A model generated the notes under the pieces. It had not been told where the DNA came from. It made no database searches and was given only the letters and a program-made list of their open reading frames with translations. Position numbers and translations under genes: made by a program. A stretch of DNA of 64,000 bases from Edaphobacter lichenicola (GTDB lineage Bacteria > Acidobacteriota > Terriglobia > Terriglobales > Acidobacteriaceae), in the NCBI RefSeq assembly GCF_025264645.1, contig NZ_CP073696.1:3348001-3412000 (forward strand), written 5' to 3'. How positions within the stretch are numbered: the stretch's first letter is position 1; each line of letters opens with the position of its first letter. Positions 44,130 to 53,625 of the stretch are shown here, one piece after another.

Positions 44130-45325
44130 TGTCATTGACCGAGACCAAGAGCAGGAAGGCTAGCAACACTCTGCTCGTTGCACTATTCGTCGCGGTACTG
44201 ATAAGCGCACTGTTGGGCTGGCACTTTGTGCTCCATCCCAACGAGGTGAGCACAGATGACGCGCAGATAGACGGGCACGTTCACCCGATCAACACTCGAA
44301 TCGGAGGAACCATCACCTGGGTGAACCCAAATGTTGAAGATACCTACTACGTGACGGCGGGCACTGTGATCGCACATTTGGATCCCAACGACTATCAACC
44401 AACCGTCAATCGATTAGAGGGCGATGTACAGGCGTCCGTAGCGCAGGAGCGGGCAGCAGCGCTGAACCTTCCTATCGCTTCAGAGACCGCTCTGAGCAGG
44501 CTAACCTCAGCTCAGGCCTCGCTTGTAGAAGCAGAGGCAGACTTGGAATCTGCCTTGTCTCAAAAGACCGCATCCGAAGCAACGGTTGCTCAGACCGAGG
44601 CGAACTATCGCAGAGCAGAAGATGATAGGGTCCGATATCAAGCACTTGTGGCGACACACGAGATCTCACGATCCGAGTACGATCAGCGCGAGGCGGACTC
44701 TAAAGGTACGGGGGCACTCCTCGCCGCCGCTCAGGCCAACAGCGCCGGTGCCGATCAAAAGATCGAGGCTGCGCGCCAAAAAATCAAAGAGCGGCAGAGT
44801 GATCTTCGCATGGCCGAAACCGCTCCAGCGTCGATCGCGAGTGCGCGTGCAAACGTGCTCCGCGCTTCAGGTGAAACGAAGAAATCGCAAGCCGCGCTTT
44901 GGAATGCGCAGCTTGACCTCGGCTACACAAACCTGGTCGCACCTGTCAGTGGAATCGTGGGTCGTAAATCTATGGAAGTTGGGCAGCGGGTGGCAGCCAA
45001 TCAATTGATGCTAACTCTCGTGCCGCCTAAGGACGTGTGGGCCATTGCCAACTTTCGCGAAACGCAGATGAAGAAGATGCGCATTGGCCAGTCTGCAACT
45101 GTGCACGTCGATTCGGTAGGTCGTGATTTCCAAGGAACTGTAGAAAGTATCGGAGGGGCGACCGGGTCCAAGTACTCAGTGATCGCCCCAGACAATGCAA
45201 CCGGCAACTATGTGAAGGTCGTGCAGCGCATCCCTGTGCGGATTCGGCTGAATGGTCTTGAAGCGGCAGGTCCGCTCTTGTTACCTGGTATGTCGATCGA
45301 AGTTTCAGTTCGAGTGAGCCCATAG
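44129..45325 (+). CDS. HlyD/EmrA-type membrane fusion adaptor
   Basis: 398 residues. One N-terminal membrane anchor (LLVALFVAVLISALLGW) is followed by the periplasmic adaptor: biotinyl-lipoyl halves (VSTDDAQIDGHVHPINTRIGGTI and LVAPVSGIVGRKSMEVGQRV) and a long coiled-coil hairpin between them. It bridges the inner-membrane MFS pump and the TolC-like channel. It overlaps the TolC-like gene by one base. Resembles EmrA in length and layout. Confidence 0.92.
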   Translation: MSLTETKSRKASNTLLVALFVAVLISALLGWHFVLHPNEVSTDDAQIDGHVHPINTRIGGTITWVNPNVEDTYYVTAGTVIAHLDPNDYQPTVNRLEGDVQASVAQERAAALNLPIASETALSRLTSAQASLVEAEADLESALSQKTASEATVAQTEANYRRAEDDRVRYQALVATHEISRSEYDQREADSKGTGALLAAAQANSAGADQKIEAARQKIKERQSDLRMAETAPASIASARANVLRASGETKKSQAALWNAQLDLGYTNLVAPVSGIVGRKSMEVGQRVAANQLMLTLVPPKDVWAIANFRETQMKKMRIGQSATVHVDSVGRDFQGTVESIGGATGSKYSVIAPDNATGNYVKVVQRIPVRIRLNGLEAAGPLLLPGMSIEVSVRVSP

Positions 45326-45378
45326 CTCAAGGTCGGGCCTGTCCTCGCCTTTATCCACTAAGCCTGTGATTCGCCAGG

Positions 45379-45546
45379 CTAGAGATGGCGTATGAGTACG
45401 AAGAACACAAACACAGCCAGAACCACCATTCCCACGAGCAGAGTCGACACAAAGATGAGCGCGCCGCGCTCCTTTGCAGGGGTCGGAGGTGTGATACCAA
45501 CGGTGAGGATAAACGCTTGTGAGATCGCCCGCAGCGGATTTTTCAT
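45379..45546 (-). CDS. Putative 55-residue single-pass membrane protein
   Basis: A short ORF (MKNPLRAISQAF ... IRHL) with one clear C-terminal transmembrane helix (LIFVSTLLVGMVVLAVFVFF), preceded by a basic/proline stretch (TPPTPAKERG). No Shine-Dalgarno sequence is visible. It lies antisense, just after the end of the HlyD-like gene. The sequence composition looks like a genuine small membrane protein, but it could be chance. Confidence 0.45.
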   Translation of the reverse strand: MKNPLRAISQAFILTVGITPPTPAKERGALIFVSTLLVGMVVLAVFVFFVLIRHL

Positions 45547-45858
45547 GGTGTATTAGCGTCGCTTGATCTATCGCGGATAGATGTCGTACAAGCAGCAACG
45601 ATAGAAGAACTAGGGGCGGGGTTCTTTACGAAAACGACTGTCATTTGTCGCAGACGATAGAGATCTTCGCCAAACCCTAGGTAGGGAGAAGTTCGCCTAA
45701 GAGAACAAAATCTTTTGGCAGCAGCACTGCCAAAATGCAGTGCGATTTGAAAATCCTTCTTGGAGCAAGGCCAGTAGTCTCGCTGTATTGGCAACCGGGA
45801 CATTGTCTTTGGTAGCTGGTCTGGTATCTGTACAACCAGGCGGAACAAAGGAGATGCA
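45547..45858. other. Intergenic region before the NmrA-like gene
   Basis: About 310 bases. A GGAG-type ribosome-binding site precedes the ATG at 45859. No convincing small gene, terminator or palindrome was seen. Confidence 0.3.
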
Positions 45859-46770
45859 ATGACAAAGTCAAAGATTTTAGTGACCGGCGCGACCGGGGGA
45901 ACCGGCGGCGCGGCGACGCGCTTCCTTCGCAATGAAGGGCATGAAGTACGAGCATTCGTCCTGAAGGACGACGCGCGGGCCGACGAATTGCGCTCCCTGG
46001 GGGCGGAGATCGCGGTAGGCAATCTCCTGGATATCGATAGCGTCCGCGCGGCGATGGAAGGCGTTGGTGCTGCATATTTTGTCTACCCTCTTGCCCCACA
46101 ACTCCTGGAGGCAACGGTCGCCTTCGCACAGGCAGCAAAGGAAGCGGGGGTTGGTGCCATCGTCTACACCTCTCAAATGACCTCAAGGCGCGATTCTAAG
46201 AGCCATGCGGCTCAGAGCCATTGGCTCGCCGAACAGGTGTTCGACTGGTCCGGTGTGCCTGTCACCCACCTTCGGCCAACATTGTTCGCCGAGTGGTTGC
46301 TTTACCCCTTCTCGTGGAAGGACTATGCGACCAAAGAGACACTCGCGCTTCCATTCGGTCACGGAAAGTTTGCGCCGATCACTACGGAGGATCAGGGACG
46401 CGTGATTGCAAAGATTTTGGCAGATCCCGCTCCCCACGCGGGCCATCTCTACAAATTGCTTGGTCCGGTCGAACTTGACGTATATGGGATCGCCGCCGCC
46501 GCCAGTGAAGTGCTGGGACGCACCATCACGTACACTCCGCTCGAAGTCGATGAGTTCTTAGCGATTCTCGGGAAGATCCCAGACTACTCCTCGCCTTTCT
46601 TTACCCAGCACATCGGGGCAGTGGCCTTGGATTGTCAGAATGGGATAACCGGCGGAACGAACGACGATGTTGAGCGGATTACGGGACGCCGACCGATGAC
46701 CATCCAGGAGTTCGTCACCAAACACAAAGCCGCGTTCGAGATTACCCCGAACTCCAAAACAGCCGGTTAG
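45859..46770 (+). CDS. NmrA-like NAD(P)-binding protein (paralogue 1)
   Basis: 303 residues. Rossmann motif VTGATGGTGG at the N-terminus. The family features GAAYFVYPLA and SHWLAEQVF place it in the NmrA/HSCARG-like atypical SDR group. The usual YxxxK active site is not evident. These proteins act as redox sensors or quinone/azo reductases; the present role is unknown. A second, similar gene is at 58100, also beside a DHA2 pump. Confidence 0.88.
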   Translation: MTKSKILVTGATGGTGGAATRFLRNEGHEVRAFVLKDDARADELRSLGAEIAVGNLLDIDSVRAAMEGVGAAYFVYPLAPQLLEATVAFAQAAKEAGVGAIVYTSQMTSRRDSKSHAAQSHWLAEQVFDWSGVPVTHLRPTLFAEWLLYPFSWKDYATKETLALPFGHGKFAPITTEDQGRVIAKILADPAPHAGHLYKLLGPVELDVYGIAAAASEVLGRTITYTPLEVDEFLAILGKIPDYSSPFFTQHIGAVALDCQNGITGGTNDDVERITGRRPMTIQEFVTKHKAAFEITPNSKTAG

Positions 46771-46917
46771 AGATGACCAGCCGCCCAGTTAGACGCGCCA
46801 ATACTGCCTGCAGCCGACGCGGGTGATTCAAACGGCTAGTTCGTATCCCGCGTCGAGGTCTTATCCCTAAAGTAGTCGCATGTGTGACGATCATTGTTTT
46901 CACACCAGGGGCCGCAA

Positions 46918-47550
46918 ATGTACAACGGACTCAGATCATCGAATGCGGCTCGAGACACCCGAATGGGGGTAGGGAGCGAACACGTACCTGACGATCGCCT
47001 TGTCGAACAGATCAGGATAGGAAGTCATGAAGCCTTCGAGATTCTTCGAGGTCGGCACGAGAAGCGTCTACTCAACACGGCAATTCATATCCTGCGGAAC
47101 AGAGAAGATGGCGAAGACGCCGTGCAAGATTCGTTCCTGAAGGCCTACCGGCGCATCGAAACCTTCAATGGACGGTCTGCCGTTTCGACCTGGCTGACTC
47201 GAATCGTCATCAACACATGCTTGATGCAGTTGCGAAGGCAGCGAACGAGACCCAGCGTCTCTCTCGATGATCCCAACGAACACGGTCTTTCCAGGCTAGA
47301 TGGCATACCCGACCGAACAATTAGTATCGAGGCTTCTTACGCCGTACGGGAGAGGCGTGAGTTACTGTCAATTGCAGTGTCCCGGTTGAAACCCTCACTG
47401 CGTTCCGTGGTCGACGCCTACCGTCACCACGACTACACGATGGCCGAACTCGCGGAACAAAGCGGCTTGTCGGTACCTGCCGCTAAATCTCGTTTGCGGC
47501 GGGCGCGTCAAGCTCTGGAGAGATCCCCGGTTATGACCGCATGTCGATAG
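46918..47550 (+). CDS. ECF-type RNA polymerase sigma factor
   Basis: 210 residues. Region 2 contains HEKRLLNTAIHILRNREDGEDAVQDSFLKAYRRIETF, and region 4 contains MAELAEQSGLSVPAAKSRLRRARQAL. The ATG at 46918 is chosen (AGGGG upstream) over a TTG at 46894. No anti-sigma factor gene is adjacent: a membrane protein follows at 47609 but lacks an obvious zinc-binding anti-sigma domain. It could serve the membrane/MFS genes here. Confidence 0.9.
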   Translation: MYNGLRSSNAARDTRMGVGSEHVPDDRLVEQIRIGSHEAFEILRGRHEKRLLNTAIHILRNREDGEDAVQDSFLKAYRRIETFNGRSAVSTWLTRIVINTCLMQLRRQRTRPSVSLDDPNEHGLSRLDGIPDRTISIEASYAVRERRELLSIAVSRLKPSLRSVVDAYRHHDYTMAELAEQSGLSVPAAKSRLRRARQALERSPVMTACR

Positions 47551-47608
47551 TCTTCTCCACGATGTTGTTGCACGCATCGCCAAAAATTTGCCTTCAAGGA
47601 GTTCGCCG

Positions 47609-48292
47609 ATGAATTACCTCCCGCTTCCTATCAGTGTCTTTTTTCTGGGAGTCAGTGCTCTGGCTCTCTTCTTGTTTGGCAAAGCCGTTCGCGGGTCCAA
47701 GCCGGCGATCGTGCTTTCGCTGGTTTGGATGGTGTTGCAATCGGTTATCGCAGTCAGTGGCTTTTACCTGATCACGAGCACGATCCCGCCACATTTCATC
47801 TTTGTGGTCGCCCCGCCCATCCTTCTAATTGCTGGCTTGTTCCTCACGGGAGCTGGTAGGCGCTTCGTTGATCGGATGGACCTGAAGTGGTGCATCCTCG
47901 TACACACGATCCGGATCTTTGTGGAGGCTACTCTCTACTGGCTATTCCTTTACAAGCAAGTACCCGCGCTGATGACGTTTGAGGCTGGTAATCTCGATAT
48001 CCTGGCCGGTGTAACGGTGCCTTTCGTGTGGTGGGCGTTCAGCGCCGGAAAGATGGGAAGAAGAGGTTTGTTTATTTGGAACGCCCTCTGTCTACTCAGT
48101 GTGCTCAACGCTCTCGGCCGAGCGATGCTCTCCGCCCCGTTTCGCTTCCAGCGCTTCGCCTTTGATCAGCCGACAGTCGCTATTCTTCATTTCCCGTTCG
48201 TCCTGCTGCCCGCGTTCATCGTTCCAGCTGTTCTGTTGTGCCATTTTGCGGTGTTTAGAAAGCTAACTTCTTCGATGAGCTTGCCCCAATAA
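47609..48292 (+). CDS. Integral membrane protein, unknown
   Basis: 227 residues with about seven hydrophobic helices, starting SVFFLGVSALALFLFGK. AAGGAG lies 7 bases before the ATG. The gap to the sigma-factor stop is about 58 bp, so cotranscription is likely. No conserved motif known to me; not a typical anti-sigma factor. It is convergent with the MFS gene downstream. Confidence 0.75.
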   Translation: MNYLPLPISVFFLGVSALALFLFGKAVRGSKPAIVLSLVWMVLQSVIAVSGFYLITSTIPPHFIFVVAPPILLIAGLFLTGAGRRFVDRMDLKWCILVHTIRIFVEATLYWLFLYKQVPALMTFEAGNLDILAGVTVPFVWWAFSAGKMGRRGLFIWNALCLLSVLNALGRAMLSAPFRFQRFAFDQPTVAILHFPFVLLPAFIVPAVLLCHFAVFRKLTSSMSLPQ

Positions 48293-48344
48293 CGTTGTTC
48301 TGGGTGCGCTGTAGCCAGTCGCTTGGATATCTCGCCTAAGGCAT

Positions 48345-49970
48345 TTAGAGACGGCCCTCAGTCTCAGCGACGTCCAGCGCGTTTTTGGACTTCCGCACTG
48401 TCGTCAGGATTACAAGTGTGCCGACGAGGGTGGTTAGCGCACAGCCAAACATCACATGCCGGTAGGCGGTTACAAACGAGCTTTCTACCATTCCTTCCGC
48501 ACGCAACGCCGGCGAAGACCCAAACTGTTGAGGGATCGGGATAGCAAGCATCAACCCTTCTGAGTGAACGAGTATGCGTTGCATCTCGACCGGTAAGCCC
48601 GACGATTGCATTTGCCTTCCAAACTCATGGTTGAACGTGTGGCTCACAGCCACGGCCACGATTGAGACTGAGATGAGACCGCCAAGCCTGGATACGGAGT
48701 TGTTCACTGCGGATGCGACCCCCCTGCGGCTGGCGGCGACGGAGGCCATGAGAAAAGACGTGAGAGGTGCAACGGTCAAAGTGATGCCCACACCCAATAC
48801 CAGGACTCCAGGCAGAAAGCCATAAGAGTAACGGGTTTCCTTCGAGACCAAGCCTAATAAGGCGAAACCTCCCGCTGTCAGGGCTGAGCCCGCCACCATG
48901 AACTTTACTTCGCCTACTTTGGCAGCTATCGTACCGACCCTTCCGGAAAAGGCGAACATGATCGCAATCATCGGCAAAAAAGCAGCGCCCGCGGAGCTGG
49001 GCAAGAGATGCCGTGCGCCAATCAGGAAGTACGGAACAATGTAGAACGCCCCGCCGAGCGCCCCATAGGCAAGGAAGGTCAGGACATTCGCACCAGAAAA
49101 TGCGGAACTTCGAAACAACGAGAGCGGAACGAGAGGGTTTTTGCTACTTCGTTGTGACAGCACGAAGACAATAAGCAAAACCAATCCAGCGAAAAGTGAG
49201 AGCCCGATGCGCGGATCTTTCCAGCCGAGTTGCGGCACGAAAGACAGGGCGAAAACGATCGCGGCGAATCCTAGAATGTTGAGCGCTGCGCCCCGATAAT
49301 CGAGAGGAGCAGGGGCGGCTGCCGAACGGGCAGCTGTTGCGCGCCTAAGCTTGGGGGCGAGCCACATTATCCAAGCAGTCAGGGGAATATTGAGAAGGAA
49401 GATCGCTCGCCAGCTAGACACCTGGATTAGCCATCCGCCGACTATGGGGCCAATTGCGATCGAAACAGAAGTCCAAGCTGACCACGCTCCGATGGCGCCG
49501 GCGCGCTCGCCTTCTGGGTAGGTATCAGAAAGTATTGCGAGCGCTTGCGGGATCAGTAGTGCTGCGCCGAAGCCTTGGATTGCACGCGCCAAGATCAGCT
49601 CGGTAAGGTTCAACGACGCTGCACAGCCGATCGAGGCTAGAGCGAATACAGCGACACCCAACAGGTACATTCGCGTTCGGCCGAAGCGATCGCCCAAAGC
49701 TCCGCAAAACAGAAGCAGCGCCGAGCCTAGAAGAGAATAGGCCTGGACAACCCAGAGGATGTGGGAGGAAGTGGCCCTGAAACTAGCCTGAAGCGTCGGT
49801 AAAGCCACATTCACAACGGACCCGTCCATGAATGCCATGGATGATCCCAGCACAGTGAGTACGAGGATTGATCGTCGATCGGAGGCAAGGCACCGCGAGT
49901 CCGCTGCGGCCTGGACCCCGGCTGCGACACATGGCGGACTCATCGGCGACCGAGAAACGGCAGATGTCAT
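48345..49970 (-). CDS. DHA2-family MFS transporter
   Basis: 541 residues, about 14 membrane segments. Motif A-like GDRFGRTRMYLLG and motif C-like FGAALLIPQALAIL support an EmrB/QacA-type multidrug:H+ antiporter. The start is 3 bp after the upstream NTF2-like gene's stop, so the two are cotranscribed. No adaptor or outer-membrane gene accompanies it here, unlike the 41023 operon. Confidence 0.9.
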   Translation of the reverse strand: MTSAVSRSPMSPPCVAAGVQAAADSRCLASDRRSILVLTVLGSSMAFMDGSVVNVALPTLQASFRATSSHILWVVQAYSLLGSALLLFCGALGDRFGRTRMYLLGVAVFALASIGCAASLNLTELILARAIQGFGAALLIPQALAILSDTYPEGERAGAIGAWSAWTSVSIAIGPIVGGWLIQVSSWRAIFLLNIPLTAWIMWLAPKLRRATAARSAAAPAPLDYRGAALNILGFAAIVFALSFVPQLGWKDPRIGLSLFAGLVLLIVFVLSQRSSKNPLVPLSLFRSSAFSGANVLTFLAYGALGGAFYIVPYFLIGARHLLPSSAGAAFLPMIAIMFAFSGRVGTIAAKVGEVKFMVAGSALTAGGFALLGLVSKETRYSYGFLPGVLVLGVGITLTVAPLTSFLMASVAASRRGVASAVNNSVSRLGGLISVSIVAVAVSHTFNHEFGRQMQSSGLPVEMQRILVHSEGLMLAIPIPQQFGSSPALRAEGMVESSFVTAYRHVMFGCALTTLVGTLVILTTVRKSKNALDVAETEGRL

Positions 49971-49973
49971 AAG

Positions 49974-50366
49974 TTATTGGGCTGGAGCGAACATGGCGTT
50001 GCCGCTGACTGTTTTCTCAGGTGGCACTTCCTCCTGCATTACATCCCAATGCTCAACGAGCTTGCCGGCGACAACCCGAAAGATATCGACTGCAATCAAA
50101 GGCTTGGCTGCCCAACCCGTGTACCGGCCGTGAATGGCAACGAACTCGCCTTCAGCGATGACCATGCCCATTTCGTACCTAAATTCGGCCGGCAACGCAC
50201 GAATCAGCTCAGGGATAGCGACGCTGCCATTCGCAATTGTAGGGTTGTGTTGCGTGTAGTTCATATTGAACAGCTTTTGGGGCACATCGGTGTCTCGTTT
50301 GATAAAGACCCCTGTGATCGCCTCGATAGCAATCGCCCTGTTCCTTGCAGTTATCTCGTCACTCAT
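49974..50366 (-). CDS. NTF2-like (SnoaL-type) protein
   Basis: 130 residues forming a single NTF2/SnoaL-like domain (AIEAITGVFIKRDTDVPQKL, YTQHNPTIANG, then VDIFRVVAGKLVEHWDV). Such cone-shaped proteins often act as small-molecule isomerases, hydrolases or binding proteins. It is 3 bp from the MFS gene on the same strand and may handle or sense its substrate. Confidence 0.85.
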   Translation of the reverse strand: MSDEITARNRAIAIEAITGVFIKRDTDVPQKLFNMNYTQHNPTIANGSVAIPELIRALPAEFRYEMGMVIAEGEFVAIHGRYTGWAAKPLIAVDIFRVVAGKLVEHWDVMQEEVPPEKTVSGNAMFAPAQ

Positions 50367-50421
50367 CGGATCTCAATTCTCATGGGTGTGGGGCAAAGAT
50401 TTAATGCCGGTCACTTGCGGT

Positions 50422-51102
50422 TCATGGTCGAGCGTAGTCCATGGTCCATACAGCCTTGTCGCCGACATGATATTCGTTACCTTCCCAAGGACTCCCGCAG
50501 ACGTGCAGGTAGGAATAGGGCGTTCCTGAGAACATCACCCAGGCTCCTCTATCCCGGACCGTAGTTGGAAGTCCATTGGCCTGAGCATCGAACGGCCAGG
50601 TAATCATCCAGTGAGGGCCGATTGGGATCGCGGGACTTGTCGTGTCTCGTGCGTCCGTATTACTCCGCTGAGTTGCGCCGCAGAGCATATAAATCATGCC
50701 GGGCGCTGCATTCGTCGGCTTCGGCTTGCCCTGCATTGCATCCATCATCCACTGCATACCGAGCGAATTCATACACATTGGCGGCGAACCAATTCGATTC
50801 TCGTCTCCTGGGACGCACACCCACTCGTTCGATCCTTGAACCAAGACCTTCATGACCCCGTTCGGCCCAAGTTCGGCCACGGTTGCATTCTTCGTAACCT
50901 GCGCCGGCCCTGAGAGCCGCGCTCTGGTGATCCTTGGATCCTCTGCTTGGTCCTGCATATGTTTGCCCCTTTCCGTCTTTCCGAGCTTGTGTTCTGACTC
51001 CGCCGCGCCTCCGGCTAAAGCGCCTGAAGTTTGGCCTGAGCTGCTCGCCAACGAAGCTGCTGTGGCAATCGTCGCGGCGATGAAAGTTCTACGAGTTGTC
51101 AT
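50422..51102 (-). CDS. Exported hypothetical protein with Tat-type signal
   Basis: 226 residues with a probable Tat signal (TTRRTFIAATIATAASLAS). The mature part has conserved Cys residues (WVCVPGDENR, PMCMNSLGMQW, MLCGATQRS, HVCGSPW), GPHWMITWPF and a C-terminal tryptophan motif. It is not a family I recognise. It is upstream of, and on the same strand as, the NTF2-like and MFS genes. Confidence 0.65.
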   Translation of the reverse strand: MTTRRTFIAATIATAASLASSSGQTSGALAGGAAESEHKLGKTERGKHMQDQAEDPRITRARLSGPAQVTKNATVAELGPNGVMKVLVQGSNEWVCVPGDENRIGSPPMCMNSLGMQWMMDAMQGKPKPTNAAPGMIYMLCGATQRSNTDARDTTSPAIPIGPHWMITWPFDAQANGLPTTVRDRGAWVMFSGTPYSYLHVCGSPWEGNEYHVGDKAVWTMDYARP

Positions 51103-51209
51103 ATCGAAGGCATACCCTACTTGGCAATCTTGCTGCCCAGCTCAGTCAATAATGGGGCGCAAGGGGCTCTAGTACTCTCCCTCGCGCCGTCTGGAGCCAG
51201 CCAGAAAAC

Positions 51210-52229
51210 TCAACCCTTGATGAACGCGAGCACATCAGCGTTGACCTGATCGGCGAAGGTGGTGCAAAGCCCATGTGGCTGACCAGGGTAAATCTTCAGC
51301 GTGGAGTTTTTGACCAGCTTGGCGGTGAGAGGCGACGAGATCTGCAAAGGGACAATTTGATCGTCGTCACCCTGCAGGACCAGCGTCGGAATCGTGATCT
51401 TTTTCAGATCCTCCCGAAAGTCCGTTTCGGAGAATGCCTTGATGGAGTCCAGTTCGCCTTTCACAGAACCCAACATTCCCTGAAGCCAGAAGGAATTCTT
51501 GATGCCTTCCGAAACCTTCGCATCCGGTCGGTTGTAACCATAGAACGGAACGGAAAGACCACGGAAAAACTCGGCGCGATTGTTCACAACGCCTTGTCGT
51601 AATCCGTCAAAGACCGACATGGGGGCTCCGGGATGATCGGGAGTCCCGAGCATGAACGGCGTTACAGCTGAGATGAGGACTGCTTTCGATACGCGCTTGC
51701 TTCCGTGCCGTCCGAGGTACCGGGCAACTTCGCCGCCGCCGGTCGAATGGCCAACCAGAACAGCATCCTTTAAGTTCAATTTCTCGATCAGCTCCGAAAG
51801 ATCGTCGGCATAGGTATCCATATCATTCCCGTTCCAGGACTGGCCGGAACGGCCGTGGCCCCGACGATCGTGAGCGATGACCCGATACCCTTGCTCGCCG
51901 AAGAAGAGCATCTGCGCATCCCAGGCGTCTGCCGTTAGCGGCCAACCATGTGAGAAGACAATCGGTTGACCCGCGCCCCAGTCTTTGTAGTAGATGGATG
52001 TTCCGTCTTTGACTTTGAGCATGTCCAATGAATCCTCTCCGGAGTGTGGCCTCGAAGGAGAATCCCCCGTGGCGTGTTGTGAAGCAAAAGACTCAAGCGG
52101 AAGCGCCAAGGATGTAGCCATTGCGGCGCCGCCGATCAGGATAGTTCTACGTGAAAACTGGCTTGGCCCATCAACGTGCTGAACGTGGTCTTCACCCTCT
52201 TCTAGCAATTTGTCCTCAAGGTTTGACAT
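51210..52229 (-). CDS. Exported alpha/beta hydrolase (arylesterase/chloroperoxidase-like)
   Basis: 339 residues with a Tat-like signal ([20 protein letters not shown]). The catalytic domain has [12 protein letters not shown], nucleophile Ser162 in [18 protein letters not shown], Asp in [11 protein letters not shown] and His in [10 protein letters not shown]. The Ser nucleophile and GGG element place it with cofactor-free arylesterases/haloperoxidases. Substrate not predictable. Confidence 0.85.
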   Translation of the reverse strand: MSNLEDKLLEEGEDHVQHVDGPSQFSRRTILIGGAAMATSLALPLESFASQHATGDSPSRPHSGEDSLDMLKVKDGTSIYYKDWGAGQPIVFSHGWPLTADAWDAQMLFFGEQGYRVIAHDRRGHGRSGQSWNGNDMDTYADDLSELIEKLNLKDAVLVGHSTGGGEVARYLGRHGSKRVSKAVLISAVTPFMLGTPDHPGAPMSVFDGLRQGVVNNRAEFFRGLSVPFYGYNRPDAKVSEGIKNSFWLQGMLGSVKGELDSIKAFSETDFREDLKKITIPTLVLQGDDDQIVPLQISSPLTAKLVKNSTLKIYPGQPHGLCTTFADQVNADVLAFIKG

Positions 52230-52623
52230 GTCGTTCTCCTGGGATTTGGCGCGTTATATGGATATCGACGATCAGCAGCCGTAGTTATTGAGGATGGCGC
52301 ATTTTCCAAGCTCTAAGGTGTTTCACCGCGGTTGATCGATTCTGACTGTTCTCCAAGCTACCGGAAGAGAAAGCGATCCTCTTTCTCATTGCAACTGTAT
52401 TTTGACGAATACAGCTTCGATGTTTCGGCACGCTTCGCGCTCCTGACCTAACGTGCAAGCGTGGTTGAAACATGTACGGATTAGTCCTTCCTTTCGACAA
52501 AACCTAGCCGGTTTGGCAAAGAGAGATCATGCGACCCGGCTCTATGGTCACAACAGACATGTCTGTGGGCGTAACTGCCGTATCAGCGTCACCAGAAACC
52601 AATAAAGCACTCAGGAGATTCTT
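52230..52623. other. Divergent promoter region with two inverted repeats
   Basis: Apart from the operator-like palindrome at 52553, an inverted repeat CTGTATT-N6-AATACAG lies at 52395-52414. AGGAG precedes the ATG of the lipase-like gene. Nothing else recognised. Confidence 0.45.
52553..52566. promoter_or_regulatory. Perfect 14-bp palindrome, probable operator
   Basis: ACAGACATGTCTGT reads identically on both strands, about 60 bp upstream of the lipase-like start at 52624. This type of site is common for TetR-family repressors. No TetR gene is adjacent, so any regulator would act from a distance (34919 or 32497 are candidates). Confidence 0.6.
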
Positions 52624-53499
52624 ATGAGCATAAAAAGCCAAGAAACAATCCAGGACGCAGATGACCTGAAAATATTCTTTCGGTCCTGGCGTCCTGAAAC
52701 GAAAGCCCGCGCCACCGTAGTCATTGTGCCTGGATTCAACGCTCATAGCGGGTACTACGAACATGTAGCCGAGCACCTCGTTGCCGACGGCCTATCCGTA
52801 TACGCGGTCGATCTTCGTGGCAGAGGTAACTCTGAAGGCGAGCGATTCTTTGTTGAATCGTTCGATGACTACGTGCGTGACGTCGAGGCGGTCATGGAGA
52901 TCGTGAAAACCCGCGAACCGGCGCTCCCGATGTTCATGCTCGGTCATAGCGCCGGAGGTGTCGTCGCGTGTCTATACACGCTCGATCACCCAGCCGATCT
53001 AACGGGGCTAATCTGCGAGAGTTTCGCCCATGAGCTACCCGCTCCCGACTTTGTTCTGTCAGTCTTCAAAGGATTGAGCCATCTCGCTCCGCACGCACAC
53101 ATCCTTCATCTCCCGAATGAGCGATTCTCAAGGGATCCTGTTGTTGTAGAAACGATGAACAACGATCCGCTGATTGAGAACGAGACTCAGCCTACACAGA
53201 CCATGGCCGCGATGGTTCGGGCGGACGAACGCCTCAAGCAGGACTTCCCGCAGATCACGCTGCCTGTTCTCATTCTTCACGGAACAGAAGATAAGAACAC
53301 ACGGCCAAGTGGTAGCCAGCACTTCTACGACAATGCTGGCTCTCCCGACAAAACGCTCAAGTTCTATGAGGGCGGATTCCACGACCTCCTGAACGATGTG
53401 GATAAGGAAGTGGTATTGGCCGACATCATTGGCTGGATCAACGCTCATTTGGTAGTGACCGCGCACATTTCCGAAGAACTCCCTGCACTTGCGCATTGA
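52624..53499 (+). CDS. Alpha/beta hydrolase (monoacylglycerol lipase-like)
   Basis: 291 residues, cytoplasmic. Nucleophile Ser109 in LGHSAGGVVACLY; the oxyanion motif is VPGFNAHSGYYE; Asp/His are in LHGTEDKNT and GGFHDLLND. Fits the Hydrolase_4 (serine aminopeptidase S33/monoacylglycerol lipase) group. AGGAG 8 bases before the ATG. An intrinsic terminator follows the gene. Confidence 0.88.
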   Translation: MSIKSQETIQDADDLKIFFRSWRPETKARATVVIVPGFNAHSGYYEHVAEHLVADGLSVYAVDLRGRGNSEGERFFVESFDDYVRDVEAVMEIVKTREPALPMFMLGHSAGGVVACLYTLDHPADLTGLICESFAHELPAPDFVLSVFKGLSHLAPHAHILHLPNERFSRDPVVVETMNNDPLIENETQPTQTMAAMVRADERLKQDFPQITLPVLILHGTEDKNTRPSGSQHFYDNAGSPDKTLKFYEGGFHDLLNDVDKEVVLADIIGWINAHLVVTAHISEELPALAH

Positions 53500-53532
53500 T
53501 GTCGTGCCACCAACGTTATGCGCCCCTTTCCT

Positions 53533-53568
53533 CTGCCGCGCTGCGTTATGCCGCGCGGCAGCTTTTTT
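53533..53568 (+). terminator. Intrinsic terminator
   Basis: Stem CTGCCGCGC / GCGCGGCAG (9 bp) with an 11-base loop, followed by a run of seven Ts. It ends the lipase-like transcript and separates it from the disulfide-reductase gene. Confidence 0.9.
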
Positions 53569-53625
53569 TGCTCCTAGGGTCCGAGCGATGAAGCGCGACG
53601 AGATCAATGGAAAGGAAGTTTTGTT

